Assembly: GCF_032062135.1 (NCBI RefSeq)
Contig: NC_092868.1
Location: forward strand, 43,070,970 to 43,134,969
DNA from: Pyxicephalus adspersus
Taxonomy: Eukaryota > Chordata > Amphibia > Anura > Pyxicephalidae
DNA: 64,000 bases
Direction: 5' to 3'
Below, one piece after another: positions 31,921 to 43,033 of the stretch; within the stretch, counting starts at the first letter, position 1, and each line of letters starts with the position of its first letter. The position numbers and the translations under genes are program-made. Under the pieces are notes generated by a model. It did no database searches. It saw only the letters and a program-made list of their open reading frames with translations, and had not been told where the DNA came from.

Positions 31921-32809
31921 GTATTGATATTTATTTATATTAGAAGCTGGAGCAGGACAGCTGCTGATATTAGCCGCAGAATTATTGGAATATGAAAAAC
32001 GAGTCTGATTTTCAAAAGGTTTATGAATCAGTCACTGTGCCTGCAAGAACTCTCTTAACAATTACCTTGATTGTGTCACCCTTCCTAATTATATATGCAA
32101 AATCCCACTGGTACCAGCGTGGTGTCAGTTTCTAAAACACAATGGTCTCTATGTTCTCTTTCATTTTCTTATTATGACGTAGAATGTGTAGACACACGAC
32201 TTCTTTCTCTTGACCTAAGGCCTGTATTGATATCTGCTGCAGAGAAAATTGAAAGTGCTGCAAGAAGTTACAGTATGGATAACGTCTGCCAGTAATCTAT
32301 TATATTTACATGTAATTAAAGGAAACTTATTAGCAGAGCTGTTAGCTAATTTCTGAAATTGATACATTTTTGATCCTAAACATAACATAAAAAAGTAAAA
32401 AAAAAACACCTTGATCAGTGTTAGTTTTTTTTTAATGTGTTACTGTAGATAAAAAAAAAAAGTTTATTCTATAATTTACACAAAAATTTTGATTGTGGGG
32501 CAAAGCTGTGCAAAGTTGTTTCCAAATCCAATTTTGCCTATTGTCTAGAACTAGTTAAAATGCTCATTATCATAAAGACAAAATTCATAAATAAAGACAT
32601 TGCACCATGTAAAGCAGGCAGGCCAAGAAGGCATTATAACATAGGATCCAATGCCAAGAGATGTCAGGAATGGAAGGTGTAATATTTCCCCAATCCTTTG
32701 TCCCTAAATCAGTTTTCCTAGTACTCAACTAGTGAGCATTTACTTATTATCAATGCAAAAAGACATTTTAGTTCTATCTGGTTTCCTTGCCCCTTACACA
32801 ATAAAGGTA
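30964..32809. other. No gene recognised; low-complexity patches
   Basis: An A-rich patch at 31075-31200 and an (AT)n microsatellite at about 31868-31930 break up 1.8 kb of otherwise unremarkable DNA. The moderately complex stretch at 31940-32300 lacks any repeat signature I know. No coding signal. Confidence 0.4.
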
Positions 32810-33271
32810 CAGGTGGTCCTCAGGTTACATACAAGGTAGGGACTGTAGGTTTGTTCTTAAGTTGAATTTGTATGTAAGTCAGAACAGGTACATTATTTTA
32901 ATAAATGCAAGTAGAACAGATGTTTGTCCCAACATATTATTAGGTAGCGAGGTGTCAGTTACTGTATAAAATCCTCAGTAATTCACATACAAAGAAAAAG
33001 AGCAAACTTTATGGAGCCTAGACATTCATTAACTTTTGGGGCAAGCTGTGCTTTAATATGCAAAAAAAAAAGAGTTTTTCTTGGTCATTAAAGAGTTACA
33101 AGATGTTGCTCAGATGTGTTTAGCAAAAGATTTTGTCTGCAAGTTATGTAAACTGCCCCTCTCCCCCCTCCCCCCATCAAGCCTCTGTCCTGCACACAAA
33201 CAAGCAGAGAAGCCCCATTCGTATCTTGAAGTTGTCTGTATGCCGGTTGTCCTTAACTCGGGGAATACCTG
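32810..33271 (+). mobile_element. Family E MITE, TA-type, complete
   Basis: Starts CAGGTGGTCCTCAGGTTACA and ends CTCGGGGAATACCTG. TA lies on both sides (32808-32809 and 33272-33273). Carries the family blocks GTTGAATTTGTATGTAAGTC, AGAACAGGTACATTATTTTA and CAAGCTGTGCTTTAATATGC. No ORF. Confidence 0.8.
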
Positions 33272-33273
33272 TA

Positions 33274-33589
33274 CTATTTAAGGTCTCTCAGATATCGATC
33301 ATTTATCTATTTACCAGAGTGCACCCATCAATGACCAATATTCTTTGAATAACCAATGCCAACTCCCTGCCCCTTCCTTAAAAACCAGTAGTAGGGAGCA
33401 CTGATATATTGATAAAACTCTGGTTAAAAATGCTAGATTTTAGAAAAGATTTACTTTTGATTCAGAGTGTGTTTGGAACCTAATGTCCCTCTTTTAAAAA
33501 AACATTGACAACCTTTAAATATATATGCCACCTTTTCAGTATATAAGTAAATATTGGTATTTATGTCAGCCTTAGCTACAGAATCATAT
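33274..33589. other. No gene recognised
   Basis: AT-rich spacer; no coding signal. Confidence 0.45.
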
Positions 33590-34134
33590 TTCTTCATTCT
33601 TTTATTAAACAGAAATTGGCTCTGCCCCCTCCTAAGCTTACTCCATTGGAATGTAAATTCAAGTCATCTGACTAGGGGTAGAAAATCTTTAATATACTTT
33701 TCTGTGATCAACCCTGCTAGAAAGTTGTACTATATGAAGCAATAGAAGGCTGATTCGGGAATTTCTTGGAAACTTGAGAAAATGTACGCCTTGTCTAGGA
33801 TCTCTTATGACCTCTATAAGGAAAGCTAACTACAAAACTATATGTAAAGTTCCTAGTAGATTCTATAAATTAATGAGATGCTCCCCCCTTTTTTCCGGGT
33901 TTGTGGCCAGGTGGGTACAATGTTGAATGCCAGGTGGTGATGTCAAAGAGTGCATAGATTTTGGATGAGGATATTCAATCTTATTTTCAATCCTGTCACC
34001 TCAGTTACCCAGATGAGCCTCGCCAAGTTTTACATATTATGATAGAGTACCATTGGAAATCCCCAGCTCTTTCATTAGACACAAGCTGAACTGGATCGAA
34101 ATTAATGTCAATTTCTCCTGTATGCTTAAAGTGG
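33590..34134 (+). pseudogene. L1/Tx1-like LINE ORF2 C-terminus, degenerate (copy 1)
   Basis: Across several frames I read ISYDLYKES, SRFYKLM, then VCGQVGTMLNARW-CQRVHR and FWMRIFNLIFN. This is the cysteine/histidine knuckle near the end of L1-type ORF2 (C-G-x-x-GTM-x-x-x-W-x-C...FW), with W-stop and other lesions. The relic is cut by a family F MITE at 34135. An L1 or Tx1-like clade is inferred from the 'GTM.H.WW.C' style knuckle and is not proven. Confidence 0.6.
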
Positions 34135-34450
34135 AACTTAACCTTCAATACTCACCTATCCTTGTTTTGTCGCGGGGCGCTGTCACCTTCTTTCTTTTCT
34201 TCCTGAATACAATCTTTAGCCATTGTAATTGGTCGGGCCAGGATGACCTAACTCCTACACATGTGCATGGGAGATCATTCATTCCAGGCATGTGCAAGAG
34301 AAGCCGGAATTGCCCTGACAGCTCAGCAAAATTTGACAGTTGGGCAGCAATCAGGGAGGAACGAACAGTTAGTGCAGAAGGGGCATGCCCTGTCTATTTC
34401 TGCAATAAACACCTTCCTTATTGTTTATCTTTTTAAAGTGGGACTTTAAG
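34135..34450. mobile_element. Family F TTAA-type MITE, inserted in the L1-like relic
   Basis: Ends CTTAAAGTGGAACTTAACC and TTTTTAAAGTGGGACTTTAAG, both at TTAA. Same short subfamily as 28813: TACTCACCTATCCTTG, ATTGTAATTGGTCGGGCCAG, GGCATGTGCAAGAGAAGCCG, TTTCTGCAATAAACACC. The open frame 34053-34436 that crosses it is not a gene. Confidence 0.75.
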
Positions 34451-35225
34451 TTGAAAAGAAAAGAACAAAAAACTACGAACAGGGTTTTTTTTATCCAGTG
34501 ACGTCAAATATATATATTTTTTTAAAAAATGTCATACCAGTAAATACACTTACGGTACATTTGGCAATATACACAAAATAACTTATATTCAGCAGTGCCT
34601 TGTCCCATTACATGTGAATGAAGTTAAAACCAATGTCCAGACAGATAATTCTCTGAATGACTTATTTAACCAATATATATGCTTTACTTCCCACCCATGT
34701 ATGGTATGAGGGGAGATGAAGTACGTATTTTTTCAGTTTCTAACCCAACGCGTTTTGCTTTTGGGCTTCTTCAGGGGTATTAACGCAACCGTGAAGCAGA
34801 GCTAATAAAAAATGGATGTAAGAAATATATGGTTAGATATGTCTATATATATATATATATATACATATATATAGCCTTTTGTTCTAATATTCAGCTTATT
34901 GTATGTATGAAAGAGTGATGTACTTGTTCTCCTAAATCTTGTGTTGCTCTCTATTGATATACAAAGTGGGACTTTAGTTATACTTGGTAACTTTGAACCC
35001 AGCATCTGAACAGTTCTACATTTTACCTGGAAAACCTCTATTCTCCTGTTCTCTGATTACCCTCACCCTCCCTTTTATATTCTTGTCCTTTCATACTACA
35101 TTACCTTTTTCCTCCTACCTCAAGTCCCTTAACTTCTGTTGTTGGACTCCAGCTTTCTCCCTGCAGAATATTAGAACTTACACTACTGCGTCCCAGAATT
35201 AAGAACTTGATATTGTGAAGTAGCC
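34451..35225. other. No gene recognised; (TA)n patch
   Basis: Contains a (TA)n run at about 34841-34873 and the K motif at 34742. No coding signal; the TACATAT-rich patch is a microsatellite. Confidence 0.4.
34742..34778 (-). repeat. K motif, well preserved
   Basis: On the minus strand: CCCCTGAAGAAGCCC, AAAAG, CAAAACGCGTTGGG. It is the copy closest to the one at 26288 and lies in opposite orientation. Confidence 0.55.
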
Positions 35226-36500
35226 CGTAAATCAAAGATCTCCCTCAAAGTAAGCCTAATTCAACTGAACTACAAAACTTGTACTTCGCTGGTACTTGGT
35301 GCCAACCAAGATTGCCCAGAGCTTCCGGGATCCTCAGAATTGTGTTTCAGAGGTTGTACGGATGTAGGGGACATGAAACACATTTAGTGGTCTTGCCCAG
35401 TTGCACAAGAATTCTGGGGAAAAATCTTTGATTTTATTTCCCATCTCCCCCAATGGAGAGAGCGCCCTTCTTAGTAAGATTGACATACCTTTGCCAAAAC
35501 ATACTAAGAAACTTTGTAATTATGTGCTGCTGGCAACCAGAATTGTGTTGGCAAAGGTTTGGAAATTGCCAAAATTCCACTAGCCCCAAAAGCTAAATTG
35601 AACTGGAGTACGATCAACGATAAGCTTATGATGTTCGACTAAAGCATACCTAACGCTTTACATAAAAGACCCTTTTATTTAAAAGTAACATTTTGTTTAT
35701 TTGTGGGGGTTTTTAAGTGCAAAATCCTTTTTTTTCTTTAAAAAAAAGGGTACATCACCGCCCCCTTAAGTCTCGAATGCCTAGGCGATCAAGATTGAAT
35801 AGGAGTGCAGAGCCTTCCGGGTTACCTACATCACACATCCTGGGAGGCTCTTGGCTGCTCCTTCTGCGCATGCCGGAGCCCTTTCATCAAAAAGGAAAGA
35901 ATTGCGGATCTCGAGCATGCACAGTGAGACTGCCATCTACGCCACCTACATCATCTATGCCACTTTTTGCCATCTACGCCACCCGATCTCACGCCTGCGT
36001 TGGGTGACGTAGGAAGAACAATCAGGAAGAACAAAGGGGAAAATGGCGGCACCTGGCGCTCCCTCTGGCTGGCCTGGAGACGGATACTGAGATGCTCTGA
36101 TTAAAAGTAAGTGTGATTTTTTTTTGTTTTGGGTAGTTTTGGGTTTTCTACTTCCTCTTTAAGGACACACCTCACATCTTTGAACTTACCTGGATCCCGT
36201 GGTCCACTCACTGTTTCACAATTCCATTTCCTTCCAGATGTAGATCCCCCAACCTTCACCATCCCTCCTTACTTTCCCCCTACCCATTTCCTCTTTCCCA
36301 TCTCTGTGTATTAAATGGGTTATTTGTTGAGACCTCTTTAATGTAAATGTTTTATAATTTTGTAATGTTCTCCAATAAGATCCCCCCTGTATCAATGTAA
36401 AAACAATGCTATTGCTTTTCCTGTGACTGTTTATATCTTACAACTCTTTTGTTTACCTTGTTAACCCATTTTCCTTTTATTGAACAAAAAATTATTGAAA
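35226..36500 (+). pseudogene. L1/Tx1-like LINE ORF2 C-terminus and 3'UTR (copy 2)
   Basis: A single frame across 35300-35460 reads CFRGCTDVGDMKHI, a stop, WSCPVAQEFWGKIFDF and ISHLPQWRERP. This is again the terminal zinc-knuckle block of L1-type ORF2 (C-x3-C...H-x4-C) with the W replaced by TAG. The LINE is interrupted at 35641-36163 by a family F MITE and continues with a C-rich end (about 36166-36310) and an AT-rich 3'UTR to near 36500 (ATTGAACAAAAAATTATTG). Another stop pair at 35470 confirms decay. It is a separate copy from 33590 because both contain the same knuckle. Confidence 0.65.
35641..36163 (+). mobile_element. Family F TTAA-type MITE, inserted in L1-like copy 2
   Basis: Starts TAAAGCATACCTAACGC and ends CTACTTCCTCTTTAA. 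Family blocks present: GTGCAAAATCC near a T-rich run, CATCACCGCCCCCTTAAG, TCGAGCATGCACAGTGAG and CACCCGATCTCACGCCTG paired with GGGTGACGTAGG. A CATCTAYGCCACC unit is repeated at 35935-35983. Confidence 0.75.
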
Positions 36501-37214
36501 TAGAACTGGATATTGGATATATGGATTTTTTAAAATCTTTTAATTGGCTTATTTTTATCTTCTTATTTTTTTTTTTAATAATCTGGTATAAGGAAGAATA
36601 AAGTCACGCAGCGAATGAATTACAGTCACTGCTGTCCAAATCTTTCTCCAGACAAAAGCTTGCTATAGCAGATGTTAGACAACTTGCTATATCAGCATTG
36701 ATAGTATGCTGCTATATCTGCTGCATCTATTTTTGGACAGCTAGAAAAGTCGATAAGATATCCTTCTGAAAGGCACACCAAATCTAGTCATTGGGATACT
36801 TCTTCATGTGCTGTAAAGAAACATGTATCACATGTTCAGATACAATGTTTTTATATAAAGAGGCCTAGATGACAATATATCCAAGCCATCCATATAATGT
36901 AAATGTAACCTGTACTGAATGGTTTTCAATTTGCCCCAGCACCCCAGTGTAATAAAAAATTGCCCCTTTTTCCAAGTACAACTTTTTTTTCCTTTTGTTT
37001 TTAATCAGTTGCACTAGTACTGCTGATCTCTTGCAACCACGTACTGTCTACATGTATGTACAGCAATGAAGGCAGAGCCTTTCCTATAGCATATTTCCTG
37101 TTCCCTGCCTGCATGATGTGCCATTAAACAGCCTTCAAAAACCCTTCTGAAGGGGGTGAAAGAGCAGGAATGGAGACTAAGACAAGTGTTGTTATCCTAT
37201 AATTACATGAATTA
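36501..37214. other. No gene recognised
   Basis: No coding signal. A patch at 36655-36730 repeats GCTATAKCAGA/GCTATATCTGC in both orientations, but is too short to call. Confidence 0.4.
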
Positions 37215-37724
37215 CAAATAGTCCCCAGGTTAAGGACATCCGACATACAGAAGACTCCTAAATACAAACAGGGCTTCCCTGCTCCCCTGTGTGCAGGACG
37301 GAGGCTTGGATGGAAAGGGGGGCAGTTTGCATGAGTTGCTGAAGAAATCTTTTGCTATACACAACTAAGGTTGTGGGTGATCTTAAGAGCTGATCTGTAG
37401 CATTCTGTAACTCTTTAATGACCAAGACAAACTCTGCAGTTGTTTCTTTTTGCATATCAAAGCACAGCTTGGTCCAGAAGTTAATGAATGTCTAGACTCA
37501 GAATGTCTAGAGTCTAGAAGTTTTTTTTTCTTTCTTTCTTTGTGATTGGCTCACAGTGAGGATTTTATACAGTAACTGACACCCTGCTGCCTAATAATAT
37601 GTTGAGACAAACATCTGTCCTAATTGCATGTATTAAAATAATGTACCTGTTCTGACTTACATACAAATTCAACTTAAGAACAGACATACAGTGCCTATCT
37701 CGTATGTAACCCAGAGACTACCTG
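37215..37724 (-). mobile_element. Family E MITE, TA-type, complete
   Basis: On the minus strand it runs CAGGTAGTCTCTGGGTTACA to GTCCTTAACCTGGGGACTAT. TA on both sides (37213-37214, 37725-37726). Contains GGTACATTATTTTAATACAT, TTTCTTTCTTTCTTTG-type low-complexity near 37530 and the GATATGCAAAAAGAAACAAC block. Confidence 0.8.
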
Positions 37725-37895
37725 TACATGAACAAGGGGTGTCATAGCAGGACCACAGGGCATTATTTTTTAAATTAAAGCTGCAGATTTGGTAATAATG
37801 AACATTTGTGCATAATTGTTATGAATGGAGAATAAATATTTCTTTTCTTTTTTTGTAAACATGAAATATTACATATTAATATTAAACCTTTTAAC

Positions 37896-38395
37896 TTTAA
37901 AGCGGACCTAAACTACATTTTTTAACCTACGTAAAATTGTAGACAATAGAATGGGAGAACAGAGCCTCCTTGGATACCTATGTCATGCATCTCAGGAGGC
38001 TTCTGGCTGCTCCATCTGCGCATGTCTGCGATCTGGAGATGCGCAGATGGAGCAGCCAGAAGCCTCCTGAGATGCATGAAGAAGCCTTTTTCTCCCCATT
38101 GAAGAAGCGTTTTCTTCAATGGGGAAAAAGAAAATGCTGATCTCACGCATTCACCCTCTTTTTTTCCCCATCTACCACAGGCTATATCACCTGATCTCCC
38201 ACCTGCCCAGTGCAAGATCAGGTGATGTAGGCAGAAGAGGGGAAGAAAGCCAAAGAAGATGGCGGCATGGCACTTCCCCTGCACTAAGACGAAGGAGGAT
38301 TCCTGGACGACGTGGAACCGGATCCATAAAGCCATTGGAGGGATTGACAGATCTCTGAAAGTAAAGTTGTGTTTTTTCAGTTTACTTCGACTTTA
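37896..38395 (+). mobile_element. Family F TTAA-type MITE with three nested hairpins
   Basis: Ends TTTAAAGCGGACCTAAACTA and AGTTTACTTCGACTTTAA. Besides the usual family hairpin (ATCACCTGATCT against AGATCAGGTGAT, about 38187-38225), it holds a perfect 39-bp inverted repeat (37985-38023 with 38039-38077) and a 13-bp one (CCCCATTGAAGAA with TTCTTCAATGGGG, about 38095-38126). The remainder matches family F (GAAGATGGCGGCATGGCACT, GAAAGTAAAGTTGTG). The long hairpin is not in other copies. Confidence 0.8.
37985..38077. repeat. Perfect 39-bp inverted repeat, 15-nt loop
   Basis: Left arm 37985-38023 begins ATGCATCTCAGGAGGC; right arm 38039-38077 ends GCCTCCTGAGATGCAT. I checked all 39 positions and they are complementary. 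The rest of the MITE is diverged, so the exact pairing points to a recent copy event or active gene conversion between the arms. Confidence 0.9.
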
Positions 38396-39194
38396 ATCTT
38401 TAGCAGTCAGTATGTGAAAATTATCCCGTCTCTGCTATTGCTGGGATATGGCTAGCTTGCCTATTGCTGTGCTGTAAATGCAGATATGAATATAAGCCTG
38501 AGCTTACATATATTCACACCAGGTGAATAACAAAGATTGGGAAACTTTGTCCTTCTTCCTACTCATAGAGAACAATCACAAGTGCAGAGTTAGTGCTAGG
38601 CTTTCCTATTAGAATGCCCAGCATGCAAGCACTTTGTGTTATACTTTTTTTTATAAAAAAGAGTTTTATAGAAAAAATATAAAATATAAAATAATATTTA
38701 AATCAAATCCAATCTTAATGAATATAAGAATCACAAGTGTCCCATTTTTTTTTTGGCTACCATAAACTGTTTTCCAGATAAAAATGAGACAATATTTGGA
38801 AATGGTCCATTGCTATTGAGAAATATAATTACATATCAAGTAATAATATGCCTTTTGTACAAGTAAGACGCAGGTGTTGCAAGCCAGATCCCTTGTGTAA
38901 TAAGCGATACAGGTTTCCACTGCCTTGGTGAACAATTAAAATTGTACCCAAGTGAGATGGAGCTAGAAGCAATTAAATCATTATTTTTCTATTTTTAAAA
39001 TATGTTTCTTGTTGCATGTATACAAAATGGCCCTAAAATTCTTCCAAGCCTGGGTGATGTCTGAGCGCCCATGGCCTAGGGGTAATGTCTACAATGCCAG
39101 GGGAATTATTGGAAAATACAGAGATGGATATGAATATTCATCAGCTTTTTCCTTCAGTAGTGTTTTGATTTACTCTGGAATAAGCATTTTGTAC
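38396..39194. other. No gene recognised; possible conserved non-coding patch
   Basis: Unique-looking DNA. The 38760-39190 part has mixed, non-repetitive sequence with few CpGs and TAAT/ATTA sites (ATAATTACATATCAAG, AGCAATTAAATCATTA, GGATATGAATATTCATCAGC). No reading frame of note. Confidence 0.35.
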
Positions 39195-39288
39195 TGATAA
39201 TATTATTAATAATGAACAGGATTTATATAGCGCCAACATATTACGCAGCGCTGTACATTAAATAGGGGTTGCAAATGACAGACAAATA
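39195..39288 (-). mobile_element. L2-like LINE 3' tail, family C
   Basis: Short minus-strand tail: CAGCGCTGCGTAATATGTTG, GCGCTATATAAATCCTG and a short (ATT/AAT) run at 39198-39216. Only the last 90 bp remain. Confidence 0.75.
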
Positions 39289-39318
39289 TAATATAAAAAG
39301 TATTAATATATATTTCTA

Positions 39319-39686
39319 TTAAAGCAAAACTAAACCTTAAAATGTAAAAATTGTTATCAGGGAAGTCCTTTATTTCAGAAAGGCCATGTGATGTCCCATC
39401 TGCAATAAAACAACCTTATCCGCCCTGTCGCAATTTTTTATTGCAATCCCTTTTCTTTCTGGTTTTGATCTTGATTGGCTGGGCTGGAACAACAAAACTT
39501 CTGCAAGGTTACGCGGGAAATCATCAGTCCAGACAGCCACATGAGAAATTGGGATATGCCAAGTATTGGGAATTGTCAAGCTTCCCAGCAATTTCAAGCA
39601 GGTAAGAATGCTTAATTCAGAAGGACATCACCTGTCCTTTTCTGCAATATTGTCCTGTCTGATCCCAAACTTTTGTTCTGCTTTAA
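39319..39686. mobile_element. Family F-related TTAA MITE
   Basis: Starts TTAAAGCAAAACTAAACC and ends TTTTGTTCTGCTTTAA (inverted), at TTAA on both sides. The interior (GAAAGGCCATGTGATG, TTGATTGGCTGGGCTGG, TTCAAGCAGGTAAGAATGC) differs from most F copies but keeps the same ends and size, so it is a related subfamily. Confidence 0.65.
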
Positions 39687-40668
39687 AAATATTGACAACT
39701 GTTGTGTGCATGCAAAGCTTAATTTTTACTTTTTGTCACCTTTGCCTAATGCCCCTCTTTTTGTGATGCAAGCCACAAAACTCATGCTGATTGTTGTATG
39801 GGTGTGTTGGACCTTTGCAGAGATACCACTGCTTTCACACAGAAAGGAAGGATTTTTCTGCTGGCATGGCAAATGTTTTTTTCATTTTCTCAGAGTTTGT
39901 CTGCTTTCTTTAAAAAATAAATTTGTAAAACTTTGTAAGCAATTTTGTTTCTTGATGTACCTAAAAAGTATTTAGGTGATTCAAACAGAAAGTTCAGTTG
40001 ATTGCAAAACAGAAAAAGTGACAGCATTTTGTACAGAGAATGAAACATGAATAATAGCAAAACAAAAGTGATTTATGAAGAGAGAGACAGTTTTGTTCCT
40101 AGATGTACATACAGTAAGACGGTAATGATACACATTCTTTGTCCTGTGTACACATGGGGTTAGCTAGGGATAACAATGCATTGTGACCTATGGTTGCAAC
40201 TGGGTGTGCAGGTTTGTTAGATGTGAAAATAAATTCTTGGCATGCAAGGTGCTTTTTCAGCAGCGGCAGAAGAAATTGCAGAAAAACCTGAAAATGCAGA
40301 CAGGACTGCAGACAATGACTTACCCATTGTAAATAAAAAAACGCATCATCACTCTGCAGCATTTCAGGGTTTTTTTGGCCATTTTTATTTTAAATTGTAC
40401 TTAGTAGGGATTAGAAAAAAATGGTATTTTTTTGACCAAAGTGTAGATTTGGTAGAATAATTGTAATTGATAGAATCCATGAAATTAAAATATTTGTCAT
40501 TTGTATTAGTTAAATGGCAGCTGAAAGCTGCATCCAACTATCTTGGAGTTTCCTTAAGTGACCTCATTATTTGAAGTTTTTTTTTCAGAGGAGAAAAAAA
40601 GTAGAATAAAAAACTGTGACATTGCAACACTTACCCCAAAAAAATAAAATAAAAATAGGTAAACTAAA
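39687..40668. other. No gene recognised
   Basis: Nearly 1 kb with no coding signal. Short frames (for example 39673-39975) are Phe/Leu-rich and unremarkable. Confidence 0.45.
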
Positions 40669-40760
40669 GCACAGCTGTCAAACACAAGGCTCGCGGTCTG
40701 AAAATGGCCCATCTGGCCGTTTTGTGTGGCCCTTGGTGACTGTGCCGCACCAAAGCGCCT
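40669..40760. repeat. Possible hAT-like end
   Basis: CAGCTGTCAAACACAAGGCT then CGCGGTCTGAAAATGGCC resembles the 'CAGTGGTGTCAAACTCAAGGCCCGCGG' start of hAT repeats, but no mirror-image end was found downstream. Confidence 0.4.
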
Positions 40761-41365
40761 TACATTTGCAGGTAGGAGGACCCAGTCCTAGAAAGCTAGG
40801 TAGAAGCAGGGCAGTCCACACAAGTGCCTGACCACGCTGTAGCCAGGAGGACTCCAGTTACTTCTTCACCCTCCTGCCGATACCCAGCACTAAGCACGAC
40901 TAAGCCAGAGTTCTGATCTTGCTGCCAGTAGGTTGCTGCCGCTGCTCCAGGTATGGAATATCAGTGGATGCTACATTAGCAATGTCTCCAGACTCAGGCC
41001 AGGATGGGTCAGGTACACCTACCGCGTCCAACCACGCTAACATTGTTCCCAATCAACTGTAATGGAACAGTTGGAAACCTTTTTTTGCAGGTGGTAATGT
41101 TGGTGTTGCAGTGGAGTTGCAGAATGGTTCCTGGAAGCGACATGTTGCTCCTGGCCTTGTAGTTGCTTTTCCTCTTCTGTCGAAAAAAAACCGTACCATT
41201 ACCCTAAATACAAATGCAGTGTGTGCAAGCCCATTGAACACTGGTGCGATTTGCTACTCCTGTTCGCATAGCAGCAGTTTGCTTTGCGCCTGGAAGCAGC
41301 TATCCTTGTGGTTTTCCAAAAACACTTTTTTGTTTTTCAAACATTACATAAAGCTCTCCATAAAT
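40761..41365. other. No gene recognised
   Basis: Higher GC to about 41050 (CTCCTGCCGATACCC..., GGCCAGGATGGGTC) with no reading frame supported; may be the body of a hAT-like repeat that has lost one end. Confidence 0.35.
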
Positions 41366-41400
41366 CCCCTGAGAAAGCCTCGTCGGGACACGAGAAATTA
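41366..41400 (+). repeat. K motif, diverged
   Basis: CCCCTGAGAAAGCCTCGTCG then GGACACGAGAAATTA. A TCGT/ACGA stem is visible before GAAA. It is the weakest of the five copies. Confidence 0.3.
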
Positions 41401-41541
41401 TAACTACGTATATTTTTTTTTGGCATATAGTTAGTAACGACTCATTTCGCATGGAGTTTAAAATGGAAATGACCTAGTTACTTGATCTATATATGCTACA
41501 TATATTATGTGTACAGTTTATTCTACTGTGTTTTAATACAC

Positions 41542-42059
41542 TTAAAGCACAAGTAAACCCAAAACTACCTCAAAACATAAAAATCACACTTACCTTAAAT
41601 CCTGCAGATCAGTTTATCCGTCGGGAGGTTTCATTCATCGGGTCCCGCGTCATCCTGGTATCTGTCTTCGGCCCAGCACAGAGGGAACACCAGGCACCGC
41701 CAACTTCTCCTCTCTTCTTCCCTGTTTTCTCCTTTCTACGTCACCTAATCTTGCAGTAAGCAGGCGCGAGATGGGGTGACATAGATTGGGAAAAAACCTG
41801 CTGATCTCATTGCGCATGCGTAAGACTGGCAATTTTTCCCTATTAATGAAAGGGCTCCTTCTGCTCATGCACGTGCAGCCAGGAGCCGGGGATGGGTGAA
41901 GTAGGTATCCCGGGAGGCTCTGCGATCCCATTCATTCTTGATCTCCTAGGGATAAGAGAATTAAGGGGTCGGTGCTGCACCCCTTTTTTTTTAACAACAC
42001 TTAACCCTTAACTTACCCTTTTATATAAGGTGAAAATTCTGAGTTCAGGTACGCTTTAA
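41542..42059 (-). mobile_element. Family F TTAA-type MITE, complete
   Basis: Starts CTTAAAGCACAAGTAAACCC and ends TCAGGTACGCTTTAA. On the minus strand it carries GGTGCAGCACCGACCCCTT, CAATGAGATCAGCAGG and GGTGACGTAG/CTACGTCACC hairpin arms. The 3' end (GAGTTCAGGTACGCTTTAAG) is the mirror of TTAAAGCGTACCTAAACTC at 26972. Confidence 0.8.
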
Positions 42060-43033
42060 GTTTGCTGTGAAAAACCCAGAGTTTTCTCCTTTGTTCTTTT
42101 CAAACTTGCACTTATCTTTCTGACTATCTGTAGGGTGATCACCATGCTAATGTGCTGTGGGCTGTGGATATTGCTGTTATTCTCAGTGGTTTCCTAAGAT
42201 CTTATTTCTAGGTTTCCTTCATTCTACAAAGGTTATAAAAGAATGCGCTAATACAGAATAAAACTCTACAGCACCATGAGTAAAAGTGAGAGTTACTATT
42301 TTGAAAAACATTTTGTAATAAGGTCAGTTTCACAAAGTCATTCTGCACATTCTTAGAATTTTATCAATATACTTTATGAAACCGAAATTTGTATATTTTT
42401 TCTCTAAAACAAAATGTCCAATGCAAAGAAACTGTATGTGTTTATTGACAAATAAAAAGTGACAAAGTATGAAAAAATACATTTGAATATGTTTTGTTGG
42501 TTTTCATTTTGATGTCATTTAGAAAACGATTACATTTGTCATACTGTTATTGTTAGATAGGATTTCCCCCAGTTCCTTCCTGTTCAGTAATAAAGTAAAA
42601 CTGAATTAAAGAAGGGCACAGAGGGGAATTGATGGCCAGTTAAAGTGACAGCGAGCTTCTTATCTAACAAACACATAGATGTGTAAAATAAAGGTTTGCT
42701 TTGAACCCCATATAGAAAAATGCTGTCATAATGCCCATACTCATGGGCACCAGAGCAGGAAAATTTCTACAATAAATAAAAAAGTTCTCATTGCAGCAAT
42801 GTGCTGCTCCACATTATTTTTTTCTGCGGTCTGCATTTATTCTTACTTCTCCCTTAAATGTAAAAAGCTGAATACACAGGATAAGCCCAGGAGTAGCCGG
42901 ATTCTCTGATCTAATATCTTGGCATATACAGTCTATATAGCACTCAGCCACCCAATAGGATTTCCTGTATTGTGGTTGTGCCCCCTGCTGGTGATTATGT
43001 TACAACATATGTACAATGCTGTGAACATGCAAT
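42060..43033. other. No gene recognised
   Basis: No coding signal. The 76-codon frame at 42679-42909 (+) has no features. Confidence 0.45.

Noticed and set aside
34053..34436. 127-codon frame
   Set aside because: It runs from an L1-like relic into a TTAA-type MITE; no continuous family match.
36655..36730. Inverted GCTATATCWGC words as a MITE
   Set aside because: Too short and irregular to define ends.
40669..41100. Complete hAT element
   Set aside because: Only one end is convincing; no mirror-image end or 8-bp duplication was found.
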